A stretch of 38,558 nucleotides of DNA. Source: Chara braunii (Eukaryota > Streptophyta > Charophyceae > Charales > Characeae). Location of the stretch: assembly GCA_003427395.1 (NCBI GenBank), contig BFEA01000011.1:4929319-4967876 (forward strand). The letters are read 5' to 3'. The notes beneath the pieces were generated by a model. It was given only the letters and a program-made list of their open reading frames with translations, had not been told where the DNA came from and made no database searches. Numbering within the stretch: the first letter of the stretch is position 1; the number at the start of each line of letters is the position of its first letter. Below, piece after piece: positions 19,466 through 30,085 of the stretch. The position numbers were made by a program, and so were the translations under genes.

Positions 19466-20710
19466 ATGAATGATTCGCATGATGTTCCGTCTCTTGATCT
19501 GAATGCACTCTCATCGGCACCCGTGACGACAACGTATGCGGCTGTTGAGAACACTATAGTTATTATTGGGAATGGTAACACTGTTGAGCCGTTTGGTATT
19601 GGCGGTCGAGATCCGTGTAAGCATTGTGGTGCTAAATTGTGGCATCATGAAAGAAAATGAACAAAGATGTATTGGCGAAAAGGTAAAAAACGTTGTCCCT
19701 TATGGGAATGGCCTTGCGAAGGCTCCCTGGAACATGAGATTTTTTCCCTTTGGATGTCTCAAACTTCTGTCGGTCGATTCTTTCGAAACAATGCGAGGAT
19801 AATTAATAATAATTTATCCTTCGCATCCTCGCGGTTGAAGCAACAGAGCGATGGTGTTAAAGGATTCCAGGGCCAACTTAGGGCTCAGGGTCCAATCTTT
19901 CATCATGTCGGTGCATTGGCTATGGGGGAAGGGGAACGTCCTTAGTTTGCGCAACTGTACTTGCACGATCCTCAACGTTTAGACGATGCGATTGATCAAA
20001 GGGTATATTTCCTTAACTTACCTGCACGTACATCTGATGTCGAACTTGATCGAGCGAAACGCATATTGAGAAGGTTTCACAAATTGCTACAATAATGAAA
20101 CAATTACGTGAAGAACTTTATGACGGTTGCTGATCTTCCGCTGGAGGCGTTGAACGAGAGGAAGTTGGTGATAAATCCTTATGCCATGCCTGATGAGGAA
20201 CATGTAAGGCGTTATAATCGTCCTATGGGTTTACATAAGGTGTGTGTTCTGATGGCCGATGAACTCCTTCCTCGTGAGTTCGAGATTCGTTTGCGTGATC
20301 CTCTTCCGGGTGAGCGGCAGACCGTTGTAGTTCCGGAATGTTCTCGAGTGCACGACTGCTTAAGGTTTGTTTTACTTTTCCCGGAGGGAATTCATAGTTG
20401 GTCTATCCGACGTGCCTCGGAAGCTAGATGGTCGCCAGGACTTAGTGCCAAGGAGTACTATGCATTTCATCTTCACGAGCGCGATGGTGAAAGGCCTTGC
20501 CTCCTTTATGTAGCACGTCTTTTCCACGAGTTTTGTTGCATGGCGTACGCTAAAATTGAATCCCTCCGATTAATATGGGTGAGATTCCACAAAAAAGAAT
20601 TGAGCTCGGAGCATTATCAGGATTTACGAGACGTTATGCAACAAAATCAACGTTGTGAGGGTGTTGGAACAAAAGTGGTTTTACCTTCAACGTTCACTAG
20701 GGGGCCCTGA
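19466..20710 (+). pseudogene. Helitron zinc-finger and Helitron_like_N region
   Basis: One frame runs throughout, interrupted by a TGA at 19658, a TAG at 19943, a tandem TAA-TGA near 20093 and a TGA at 20708. Typical Helitron landmarks are present: DPCKHCGAKLWHHERK (Cys/His knuckle), HHVGALAMGEGERP then FAQLYLHDP, and YYAFHLHERDGERP. LLYVARLFHEFCCMAYAKIE and LPSTFTRGP follow, the latter where intact elements have LPSSF-GSPRYM. The domain lies N-terminal to the Rep nuclease. The stop at 20708 replaces the Arg of the SPRYM motif and could arise by C to T change. Confidence 0.8.
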
Positions 20711-22180
20711 TATATGGGTGAAAGATATCACGACGGCATGACAATTGTGAGGCGATTCGAAAAACCGGATCTTTTCATCACTATAACGTGCAACACTAAC
20801 TGACTGGAGATCAAACAGGCCCTGTTGTCAGGTCAATGTTCTAACGACAGACCGGATCTTCTTGCGCGAGTGTTCAAATGTTATCTTGCACAGCTGATTG
20901 ATGAGATAAAGAACAAAAGGATCTTTGGTAGGTGACTGAAATGTTGTATGTGGTGGAGTTTCAAAAAAGGGGTCTACCACACGCACATATATTGGTTATC
21001 CTGCATCCCGATGATAAAATTCGGGATGTGGATGTTGTTGACAATGTGGTGTGTGCCGAGATTCCTTCGGAAGGGGGATTGAGAGAAACGGTAGCCAAGT
21101 TTATGTTGCACGCGATTTGCGGTGCGCAGAAACGCGACGCTTCGTGTACGGAGGATGGAGAATGCACAAAAGGGTTTTTGAAAGATATCATTTCAACAAT
21201 AATATTCAAAGACGAACAAACGTACCCTTCATATAGGAGAAGAAGACCAAGTGACGGTGATTTTACAATTGTTCAAAATGGTATCGTTTACGACAGTCGT
21301 TCTATGGTCCCGTATAACCCGTACTTGCTAATAAGGTTTAACTGCAACTTGAATGTTGAATATTGTGTTAACATCAAAACGTGCAAGTACGTGTATAAGT
21401 ACGTGTACAAAGGGTGCGATCGTGCTATGGTTTGCGAGCAAAATACTAATGAGCTCATCGACGAGGTCAAATTGTATCAAGATATGCGTGTTGTAGGTGC
21501 ATGCGAAGCATGCTGACGTCTATTTGAGTTCGACGTTGCAGAACAATGGTCCCCGATTGAAAGATTGTCCGTCCATCTTGAAAACATGCAAAAAGTGCAA
21601 TTTGAACCTGAGACTGAGCATGACGTTGTTTCAAATGGGCCCCCGAAAACGAAATTGACGGCATGGATGAAACACAACTCTTTGAACGAACGTATTCCTA
21701 AAGAGTAGCTTCCTCTTTACCAGAAATCGTTAATACTCACGTGTGGGATAACAAACATAAGAAGTGGAACCGAAGAAAGCGTGACCTTCACGGTGGTCCC
21801 TTCGAAAAGATATCTCGGTTGCATCAGGTGAGGATCACGAAAGAGGAACGATTTTATCTGCGCGTGTTGCTAAACCATAAACATTCTCGTGGGGTGCGAT
21901 TTTTTGCCGAAATTCATACGGTGGACGAAGTCGAATACGATTCGTCCCGATCCGTGTATCTTCGATTGGGCTTTGCCTTTTGCAAACAGACGATGCATAC
22001 GATTAATACATAGACACATCCGCCTCGCATTACATGCCTTAAGAAGTTCGTAAAATATTTGCTATGGCTCTTGCGTTTGGTCCGGTGAACGATCCGGTCT
22101 ATTTCTTCGAATGACATTGGGATAAAATGTGTGACGATTTTCAGTATCGTGCAGACAATTAAATTGTTCCTCCGAACATT
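20711..22180 (+). pseudogene. Helitron Rep (HUH nuclease) domain, decayed
   Basis: YHDGMTIVRRFEKPDLFITI and CNTN-stop-LEI (Trp expected) lead into RPDLLARVFKCYL. A one-base loss near 20935 shifts the frame to EFQKRGLPHAHILVIL, whose His-Ala-His at 20980-20988 is the metal-binding HUH motif. KYVYKYVYKGCDRA at 21385-21426 carries the paired tyrosines (21388 and 21400) that would attack DNA. YQDMRVVGACEAC-stop-RLFEF follows, again with TGA for an expected Trp, and then ITKEERFYLRVLLNHKHSRG at about 21831. The nuclease would nick and join DNA during rolling-circle transposition. Catalytic residues survive but the frame does not. Confidence 0.85.
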
Positions 22181-23347
22181 TTGCAATCCTTAGTATTGTT
22201 CAATCTTGACCGAATTTTGCAAGAGTCGGAAAAAAACATCCGTCAGTTCTACCTTTATTATCCAACACCTGACGGAGAAACGATTGTTGACAACATAACC
22301 AGACATTTTGAGAACAAAACTGTATCCTCGATTTTAAACGAGGAGTTGTCGTATAATCCGATTCAAATGCAACGCAAATATGATTATAATTTTTGACGTC
22401 TTCGTCCACGTCAACGAGTGTTGGTGGAAATAAACGTTCGGGCTGTGCAAGAGAAAAGACCGTTGCGTGCTTTTGTCAATGCACGGGCTGGAACAGGAAA
22501 GACTTTTTGAATTGAAACGATTTTGGCGGGCATCAGGTCGAGTTTTGTCATTGCACTGACCGTCACGTCCAGTGGGATAGCGGCGACTCTTTTGACGGCG
22601 GGTCGAACGTTTCACTTATGATTTCGCACACCTTTGAAATCTAATAATATGCGTCCCTTCTTGATTCGGAAACAAAGTGATCTTGCATAGCTTATCCGTC
22701 ATGGCGACTTGATTGTTTGGGACGAGACTTCCATGAGTAACAAGTTTCACTTGGAAGCTCTTGATATTACGCTTCGGGACCTCTGTAACAATGACGAGCT
22801 GTTTGGTGGAATCTACTTCTAGTTGGGGATTTTAGATAAGTTTTTCCCGTTGTAAAACATGGATCGCGAGCGCAACAAATTGATGCGTCCATGAAAATGT
22901 CTCCTTTGTGGATTTTTTTTTTAGGGTTCATCAACTGACCGAAAATAAGCGAATCTTAAGCTTAGGGAATGATGAAATGACACGAATATATGCCCACTTT
23001 TGGATTCGCATTGGGAATGATGACCATCCTCGTGTTGTTATAAATGAACCTGCTGCGGTCAGATTGCCACGTAAGATTTGTACGGATAAACCAATTGATG
23101 AGTTGATTTCATGGACATTTGATGATGTGTCGAAGCATATGGGGGATGTCGAGTATTTTTTGCCTCGATTAATTCTATGCCATACTAATGACAATGCCGG
23201 TTCAATTAACAACCGTGTCCTTGACGACTTCCCTGGGGAGGTGCGTGACCTTTTCATCGTTGATTATCCTGATTCGGATGATACCGGGCTTGGTATTGAG
23301 CGGGAGTTCTTAAACTCTCTCGACCTTTCCAAATACAGCGAAAATCA
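22181..23347 (+). pseudogene. Helitron Pif1-like helicase, decayed and truncated
   Basis: NLDRILQESEKNIRQFYLYY and LNEELSYNPIQMQRKYDYNF open the domain. Walker A (ARAGTGKTF) lies at 22481-22507, followed at once by a TGA. VTSSGIAATLLTAGRTFHL and LIRHGDLIVWDETSM (Walker B, about 22711-22735) follow. The later part reads QLTENKRI, IYAHFWIRIGNDDHP, YFLPRLILCHTNDNAGSINN and EREFLNSLDLSKYSENHPF. Intact helicases continue with LKVGAPVMLLRN and similar motifs, but these are missing because sequence identity changes at 23347. ATP hydrolysis and 5'-3' unwinding are the family role. Confidence 0.85.
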
Positions 23348-24835
23348 CCCATTTCCCTAAAACGCCTCGGTTTTCCTGGACTGGGTCCATAATCCCGAGT
23401 CCTCCTTGGTCCCTTGGATTAATTACCACATCCCAAGCCCCTTGGGCAAGAAGCTCTGACTTTCTAATGCTGCAGGTTTCCATAAGTAGCGGACTCCCGC
23501 CCTCTTTATCTTCGGATAGGTCCTTTCTCCCAGCAAGCATACTGATAATGGGAACCACAGGATTGAGAAGGCCGCTGCTGACAACACGAGGGCTCTGCCA
23601 TAGAGAGAGAGCTTGTGATTTTGCATCCATCCCACAATTCGGGCGGAGACCTTGTTCTCCAATATCGAGTCTTGCACATCCGAAGTATCAACAAGCGAGA
23701 CTTGTACTCCCAAAAAACGCTCAGATAAGTCCGTTGGTATCTGTTTTAACCCCCAGTCCACACACAACACTTTGAGCGAAGGTAAAGAGAAATCTGATTT
23801 ATCCCAGTTAATGTAAGCCTCCGACAATTCGCAATAATTATCTAAGACCTTCCTTAACTCCTGGAAAGATTCTATTGTATTCTCACATGCGATAGTCAGA
23901 TCATCTGCTAGTGCTCCTCCCTTCCACTGCGCTTGACTATTTATCCTAAGACCTTCTATCTTATCATTTGTGCGAAGATTATCAAGCAGAACTTCCAATT
24001 GAAGTACGAATAGCAAGGGGGCTAACGGACACCTCTGACAAAGTGAGCACGCAAGAGGAAATTCTTCTGACAGTCTTTCATTCACTATCACTACGGATCG
24101 TGCATGATAGTAGCTGGTCTCTATACATCTGCAGAATATCTCCCCAGAACCCATCTGACCCAGAGTGGTGGCAACAAAACTCCAACCTACCTTATCATAT
24201 GCCTTCTCCATATCAAGGAGAAGGACTGCCACCTCTTTTTTTTCTTTACCTATGACTTCTAATGTTTGGACCGTAGATAGTATATTCTCAAAGATAGACC
24301 GCCCCTTGACAAAAGCACCCTGTTTCCAGCCAATGAGGTTTGGTAACAGGCCCGCCAGGCGTATAGCAAAAGTTTTAGCAAACAGTTTATATGTCACGTT
24401 TAATAACGAGATTGGCCTCCAGTTTTTTACTTGCCGTTTGTCCCTCTTCTTGTACATCAAGGAGATCATCCCTCTAGTGAAACTAGAGAGAAATTTCTGT
24501 TGCCATAGCCCTGTTGTATATATCTCACATAGAAACGGGGCAAAGGCTGGCCAGGCCGCCAAGAAGAGTTCAATAGGCAATCTATCCAACCCTGGACATT
24601 TTCCAGTTGCCATCTGCTTTGCCGCCCTGTCGATCTCTTCTTGTGACATTGGCATATCCAGTGCTCTTCTCACGCTAGGTGAGATCACTTTCAGTGATTG
24701 TGACCCAAACTCAGTGTATTCTGACATATCACAGTTCGGGGGATCAAAGAGGCGCCTCGTGGAGACTCTATCTCTATAGTACTCCAGGGTGTATGCACAC
24801 ATATCTACCATATCCGTAGTTGTAGGGGCCTGAAT

Positions 24836-25163
24836 AGCAAACGGGTGTGACAACTCTCTTATCATCGGTTTGGATTGTCTGAGGAGTAGTGACCTAAAAG
24901 TAAGTTTGTTCATTTGATCATACCCAACCACTCCTCTAATTTTTAACCACTCGATCCATTCCATTTGTTTCCTACCATATCCGTAGTCTGTCTCTTATAC
25001 ACATCTAGATGTGTATAAGAGACAGGCAAACGGGTGTGACAACTCTCTTATCAACGGTTTGGATTGTCTCAGGAGTAGTGACCTAAAAGTAAGTTTGTTC
25101 ATTTGATCATACCCAACCACTCCTCTAATTTTTAACCACTCGATCCATTCCATTTGTTTCCTA
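24836..25163. repeat. Duplicated LINE segment flanking an adapter
   Basis: 24836-24973 and 25026-25163 are nearly identical, differing at two positions (ATCATCGG/ATCAACGG and GTCTGAGG/GTCTCAGG). The adapter at 24988-25025 lies between them. Just left of it, CCATATCCGTAGT repeats sequence from about 24808. It is an assembly duplication, with the differences suggesting reads from two LINE copies. Confidence 0.9.
24988..25025. other. Tn5/Nextera mate-pair junction adapter (artefact), copy 2
   Basis: The same 38-bp palindrome as at 4396. It interrupts LINE ORF2 between the endonuclease and RT domains. Confidence 0.95.
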
Positions 25164-25300
25164 ACATCTAAGGCTTCTAACTGTGATAGGTATTCTAGAC
25201 GCTTTTCTGACCAATAATAACCGAAAAATGGGTCCAGACCTATTTGTGATTTTGAATCCCTAACAGCTTTTAGCGATACTTTTTTTTGTCAGTTTGGAGT

Positions 25301-26250
25301 GGCTGCCTTTATCCTTGAGAACTAACTCCTTGAGAGTTGTCTGTACTATCGCAATCCCTGTTTCCGCCCACTGGTCTGTGTCCTCAAATAGGTTCCTTGC
25401 ATCAGGCCAGGCTCCCATGTGGGTACATATACATCTTAGCAGCCCTTCGTCTTTTAATAAATTTACGTTAAGGGCAATCAATGCCTCTCCACCATCTCCT
25501 TCGAGAGGATGTCCAACAACATTGGGTAGTGATCGGAGATGGAGACTCCCAAATCGCACCACATGCTCAAGTCCCACGGTGTGCCTCTTACCAAAAAGAA
25601 GTCGAGGCGCTTCCGAGGGCTAGAGTGGTCTGTGTTGGCTTATTCTCATACCATGTGAAACCATGGGCATTTGGATTGAATGATCTGAATACGTCAGTTA
25701 ATGCCTGGGCTTCCACGAAGGATGGCAACATTGTACTGTCTACCCTTGTAGGTTTGCATCGGAGTAAGTCGAGTCCCGGATTGAATACCGTGTTCCAGTT
25801 CCCAACAAAAATCAAATTTTTCGTCTCTGGTATACAGGCAGGTAGGTTGGCCAGAAAGTTGACACTATCTTGGTAATGGACTAGGGCGTAAACTGACATA
25901 ACCGCTCTTTCCTCCGTATCTATTGCTAGCTTTACCCAAACCCAGCGTCTTTTTGAATCTTTGTAATAATCTAACACTTCTACTTCTAGGGATTTAACAA
26001 TGAGGATGGCGGTCCCCCCTTTTGATCCTACTGCGGGGGGCCAAAACTGAGGTCCATCCCACCATGTCTGAAAGGCTGCTATTTTAGGTTCATTTAACTT
26101 TGTTTCTTGCAAGCAAATTATCTGCACATTCTGCGAAGAAATCCACGAGCGTAAGCTTGAATTCTTGGGTCTACCGTTCAAATATCCCATTCCACGTACA
26201 TTCCACGTAATCAACCTAATGTGGTTTGGCAGGACCATTGCCCCGACCAT
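25301..26250 (-). pseudogene. LINE ORF2, APE-type endonuclease part
   Basis: The frame opens near 26277 after a stop; the first ATG is at 26250. Motifs: RLITWNVRGMG (26189-26213), IICLQETKLNE (about 26097-26122), then FVGNWNTVFNP at about 25796-25810, where active enzymes have G-D-x-N. The catalytic Asp codon is Asn here, a single G to A change. After a frameshift at about 25610-25625 the other frame gives RLDFFLVRGTPWDLS and VSISDHYPMLL, the conserved SDH motif near 25520-25537. The domain would nick target DNA. Loss of the Asp would probably abolish nicking even without the frameshift. Confidence 0.85.
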
Positions 26251-26341
26251 TGTCGCGAGAGGTTTGGGTACGGCCAACCGTAACTACCTTTCCTCTGCCT
26301 TAACGTGTCCGTACGTCTCCTGCTCTCGTTTTGACTACCGA

Positions 26342-28753
26342 CTAGGGGTCTGTCGAAATGGGAGGTGGGGTGTATGCCAAGCTGTCAAAGAAGGCCGTAG
26401 ACGTCAACACATCTACCAAGTGATTGTGGGTAATCCACTCGGCAACTGCATATGCTATTATGCCTTCGCACACCTCGATATATTCAATGTATCTATACCT
26501 ATGTCCAAGAAGTGTGCTAACGGAGTCCAATGAACCTGTTGGGCCCTCAGATCTTCGAGGGCCTGAGGAGCTCCCTGCAGCTTCATAAAGGAGAGGTGTA
26601 GCATGTATTTCCCTTTAGGTGAGTTAACAATGACCCTGCCTCTCTTCGGATTTGCCAATACGACGCAAAAAAGGTTTTCTGTCATAACTCGCTTTTTTAT
26701 TTCAGCTACCAGTTCAGTCTGTGTTGGCTGGTCTGTCCCTGGCGTTGGGAAGTATGTCGATTCGTTCTTGTCCAGTTTTGTTAATACCATTGGCCCATAT
26801 GGCGACTGTATGCAAATCAATGGTACTGCCACCTCAGTGGTTTTTACTTTGTCCGCACGACCCAAGGTGCCCATGGGAGGGGCTAGGGAGGGGATGGCTT
26901 TGCTCCCGGTGGTTATATACTGCTGGCTTCGTGGCTTTCTGAGTCCTGCCAATTTTGGCAGGGGAGGCTTCGGCTGCCCTTAGGGCTTGTTTCTGACCGA
27001 CGACATCGTTCTTTGCCTTGTCACTATCTGGAGTCGACAGTGCTTCATGGCAATCCGCAAAAACTTCCTTCGAAAAGGATCCTTTCGAGTCTGCCTTCCG
27101 AAGTGCAACCTTCTCTGTTGTTTCATCGAAAATTTTGTTTCGATAAATTTTAATGTCAGCAATCATAAGGGAAGCCAACCCTAGTTTTCCTCCATCTGTT
27201 TCTTCCTCCTCTTCACTGATTTCGCTTTTCGAGGTTGAGGCTTCTCCTTCCTTCTCTCTCTTCAAGTCTTGCATCTTCCAATTGCATGTTCTCTTCTTCC
27301 TCTTCCTCCTCTTCTTCACGAGGAAAGCCAGCCCTAGTTTCTCTCCATCTGTCTCTTCCTCCTCTTCCCTCATTTCGCTTTCCGAGGTTGAGGCTTCCCC
27401 TTCCTTCTCTCCCTTTGAGTCTTCATCTCCCAATTTACCTTTCTCTTCTTCCTCCTCCTCCTCTTCTTCCTCCTCCTCCTCCTCTTCCCCCGTCTTACTC
27501 CCCTCGGTCTCCTCCTTTTTCCCCTTCTCCTTGTGTTGCTCCTCTTCGTCTTCCTCATCCAGTATCGGCTCTTCTTGCCGCTTTCTTTTCTCTCTTCCTG
27601 CTGCTGTCTTGTCTTCATCCATCCGATCTTTGTCCCCATCCTCCTTCTCAACTGAGGCTTTCTCAATTTCCATTTCCGTTGTTGGGTCGAGATCTACAGG
27701 CTTCACAGGCTTTTCCTGTGGCTTCCCTCCTCCCTGAGGGGGAGGGAAATCCTTGTAAGTCGCCCCCTTCGTTGTTTTATCAACATCTTCCTTCTGGGCT
27801 GGGGGTGGGTGGGGGCCTTGCGGCCCCTTCGCCCTTTTGGGATCGTTCTTCGGCAAGGGGTCTTTACCCTTTGCTTTCGGATCTGAGTTCAGTTTCCCGG
27901 ATTTCGTTTTCTCCGCATATGATGGGCGTTCCCCTTTTCCTTTCGAACAATCCGGGTCCCCTTCCACGTGAAAGTGCTGGCGACACGCTGGACACCATGG
28001 GGTCGACGCACAGACCACTTCAATGTCGACGAAACCGTGGGTACCGAGGTCGACTACCAGATATTTTTTATATCGCAATCGTGCTGCCGATTCAAGGTCC
28101 AACCGGATGTTGAATAAGTCCGGGGCCAGCGGGTCTTTGTAGGCCGGGAATTCTTTAATGACCTTGCCGAACGCATCTTCCACCGCTCCGTAAAGTGGGG
28201 CTAAGGCTGCCACTGGGACTTGCTGGCATCGGATCCAGAAGAAACTGTGTCTAGCAACCTCTCGCACTTCCCAGAGCTCTTGCTCCGTCATCCAGGGGCG
28301 AAAGGAGATGGAATACATTTTTTTGTCCAGTTCTATCTCTGCTCGCCCCAATTGCAACATCCACATTGCTATCTCCTTGGCAGGAGCCACGTACATCACT
28401 AAATTCTTGCCTTAAATAAACCCCTCTTTGGTGGGACTACAAACTGACACGCGGATGCCCAGCCATTCTCATATAGTCTAACTAGGCATTTCTTAACGTC
28501 GACCGAAAGCACTGTTGACTCGTCTCCAAAAAGGATTGTGACTGCATGATCACGCAACCATCCCGCTTGGACTCGGTAGATTTCAGGGTTGACTATGACT
28601 CGTACATAGTCCTCCCCTACTTCTACGGTGTTTGGAGCAAGTAGGGAGAATCCCATCTGTGTAGCATTGAGACAGAATCCCCCTAATTCGCTGTACCTCT
28701 TCATCTGTCAAAGATGCATTTCCATCTGTCTGTTCCTCCACTGGAGTAGCCAT
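26342..28753 (-). pseudogene. LINE ORF1, gag-like nucleic-acid-binding protein
   Basis: The start is best placed at the ATG at 28753 (MATPVEEQTDGNASLTDEEV). Shifts near 28660, 28400, 26950 and 26520 join frames reading TVLSVDVKKCLVRLYENGW, KNLVMYVAPAKEIAMWMLQL and WMTEQELWEVREVARHSFFW, which recalls the DUF4283-type N-terminal region of plant L1 ORF1. CPACRQHFHVEGDPDC resembles a zinc knuckle with wider last spacing (C-x2-C-x4-H-x6-C). A long Lys/Glu/Pro-rich tail with a run of 15 Glu or so (about 27440-27490) follows, then a C-terminal segment (YGPMVLTKLDKNES, VHWDSVSTLLGHRYRYI) ending at 26342. The protein would coat LINE RNA. The acidic tail is unusual for an RNA-binding protein. Confidence 0.75.
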
Positions 28754-28960
28754 CCCTAAAGAGTCCTACCACCAGAAATAACAAAACCACCCTAACCTAG
28801 CCTACCAGGCTTCCAATAAATTAGGATAGACAATCCTTTCCAAAACCTCCACCCTCAGTTTTTATGGAAAGGGGGTTATTCCTGGGCCTATAGTGTCATG
28901 GCTTTCGTGTCTCCAGAGAGCTTTGTCGCCTGCAGCGCATAGTAGAAACCCATATCTCCT

Positions 28961-28999
28961 TTTTCTTTTCCTTTTTTTTTTTTTTTTTTTTTTTTTTTT
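28961..28999 (-). other. A-rich tract (poly-A on minus strand)
   Basis: A 28-base T-run with adjoining T/C on the + strand equals a poly(A)-like tract on the minus strand, just upstream of the LINE leader. It would fit the tail of another minus-strand retroelement whose 3' end is 29000-29340. Confidence 0.6.
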
Positions 29000-29340
29000 G
29001 AAAGGAACAGGCCGAGCGGCTACTAGGGGTGCTGATACGATCAGACACCACTAGTAGAGCCGGGGAGGCTCCATCTATTGGTGGGGAGCCAACACCTGGA
29101 AATCGGGTCCAGCGTCCCTGTACAGTACATCTAAAATACTTACACAGTTTGATGTGCATCGTGTCAGATACGAGAAGAATAAGGCCGTGAAAGGTTAGCA
29201 AGCCTGTAGTCTGTACTAACTATCGATTGTGATGTAGTTTACAGTGAGAACCGTGTCATCTATGAAAACAATCCAATAGTGGCAGGTTTAGTATACCTGT
29301 GGTGGAGGTGGGCCGAAACCGGCCCAGCATCCTGTCAATC
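29000..29340 (-). mobile_element. Possible 3' end of a second minus-strand retroelement
   Basis: Non-coding sequence directly preceding the A-tract on the minus strand. The phrase GCTGGACCCGATTTCCAG with CCAATAGATGG (29070-29115) has a diverged upstream copy, GCTGGACTCGGCTTCCAGC with CAAATAGATGG (about 29455-29495). The assignment rests only on the position of the tail. Confidence 0.35.
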
Positions 29341-30001
29341 CTTCTGGATCATTATGTGCCTATCATGACTGTGGTTGTACCTCCAGGACAGACACCTGTC
29401 CGGAGTAGTATGCTCCTATTGTAGTATTATGTTCTGCCTTATACCCTACCATCTATTTGTGGACAGCATCATCTGCTGGAAGCCGAGTCCAGCTCCCATG
29501 TACAATCTAATGAAGCATGTCTCAGATCCTCACCTGAGCGTTTGTCATTACCTAAGCACTGCAGTCAATCATCATCTACCCCCCGGGCTCCGATCTCCCA
29601 TGGAGCTGCTTATGTCACCCCTCCCGTCCGGGCCCCAACTTCCTTATTTTGACCCAGTGCGATTCCGCAGCCCCCTACGTATGGATTTATTCCAACTTAA
29701 ACAACACTGCAATCTGTAGGTTTACGAGTTAGTTCTATACTCCAGCGCATCAGCCAGCGCATCAGCGTTCTCCTCTTACCTCGAAACTGCACTTTAGCTA
29801 ATCTCCATGAACAAAATTTTCAAGCAAATGGCCGAAGGCCCTTGCGGTAGAGGGGAGCTGTCCAGGTCCCTGGTATTTCTACAGCGACACTCACCCCAGC
29901 GAACTACGGTGTGCACAGCCCTCCATCCTGCTTCGAACTCGGGATTACTGAGGACAAAGCCCTCCGAAGGACCCGCTGAGCTTCATCACTGCGCCTAGTA
30001 C
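29341..30001. other. No gene recognised
   Basis: Balanced composition. A + frame of 114 codons (29375-29719) shows no known domain. CAGCGCATCAGC is tandemly duplicated at about 29740-29765. Confidence 0.5.
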
Positions 30002-30085
30002 GCGGAGGTTTGCTACCATCCCCGGTAGTGAGTCGCGTCGTTAGCGGAGGTTCGCTACCATCCCCGGTAGTGAGTCGCGTCGTTA
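30002..30085. repeat. 42-bp tandem duplication
   Basis: Two units starting GCGGAGGTTTGCTACCATCC at 30002 and 30044, differing at one base. Each contains GCTACCATCCCCGGTAGTGA, which folds (CTACC against GGTAG). Confidence 0.9.

Larger units (their letters stand above)
17950..23347 (+). mobile_element. Decayed autonomous Helitron (RepHel), 3' end missing
   Basis: Coding remnants run in one direction in the order expected for a Helitron RepHel: an acidic N-terminal region, a Cys/His segment, the Helitron_like_N domain, an HUH Rep nuclease with paired tyrosines, and a Pif1-type superfamily 1 helicase. Stops and frameshifts are spread throughout, so it is a fossil. The left border is not defined; no 5' TC terminus could be pinned. 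The helicase frame stops making sense at 23347, where a minus-strand LINE begins. The last helicase motifs, the 3' hairpin and the CTRR terminus are therefore absent. Confidence 0.85.
23348..25300 (-). pseudogene. LINE ORF2, reverse transcriptase part
   Basis: Main open frame 24964-23423. RT landmarks in order: MISLMYKKRDKRQVKNWRPI and SLLNVTYKLFAKTFAIRL, QGAFVKGRSIFENILSTVQT, VLLLDMEKAYDKVGW (motif A, about 24183-24232), RCPLAPLLFVLQLEVLLDN, and GGALADDLTIAC (motif C; LADD in place of the usual YADD or FADD, near 23897-23914). A shift near 23420 moves the thumb/connection region to the adjacent frame, ending GGLGIMDPVQENRGVLGKWV. The enzyme would copy its own RNA by target-primed reverse transcription. 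Upstream (25260-24970) the frame is broken by a mate-pair adapter and duplicated sequence, so the local breaks are partly artefact. Confidence 0.9.
23348..28960 (-). mobile_element. L1-type non-LTR retrotransposon, frameshifted, 3'-truncated
   Basis: Minus strand, 5' to 3': a ~200-bp leader, ORF1 (28753 to about 26342) and ORF2 with APE-type endonuclease and reverse transcriptase (26250 to 23348). The Gly-Leu-Gly segment after the RT (GGLGIMDPVQENRGVLGKWV) is the last recognisable part. The rest of ORF2, the 3' UTR and the poly(A) are absent. LINEs usually lose 5' ends, so a missing 3' end points to later deletion, recombination or misassembly. Several frameshifts make the copy inactive. Confidence 0.9.

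Noticed and set aside
19466-22180. Alternative genetic code (TGA read as Trp) in the Helitron
   Set aside because: Two TGA codons replace an expected Trp, but others replace Arg, Leu or unconserved positions. TAG and TAA stops and frameshifts also occur, so decay explains it better.
27235-28113. 292-codon + strand Ser/Pro/Leu-rich frame
   Set aside because: It is the antisense shadow of the Glu/Lys-rich tail of LINE ORF1.
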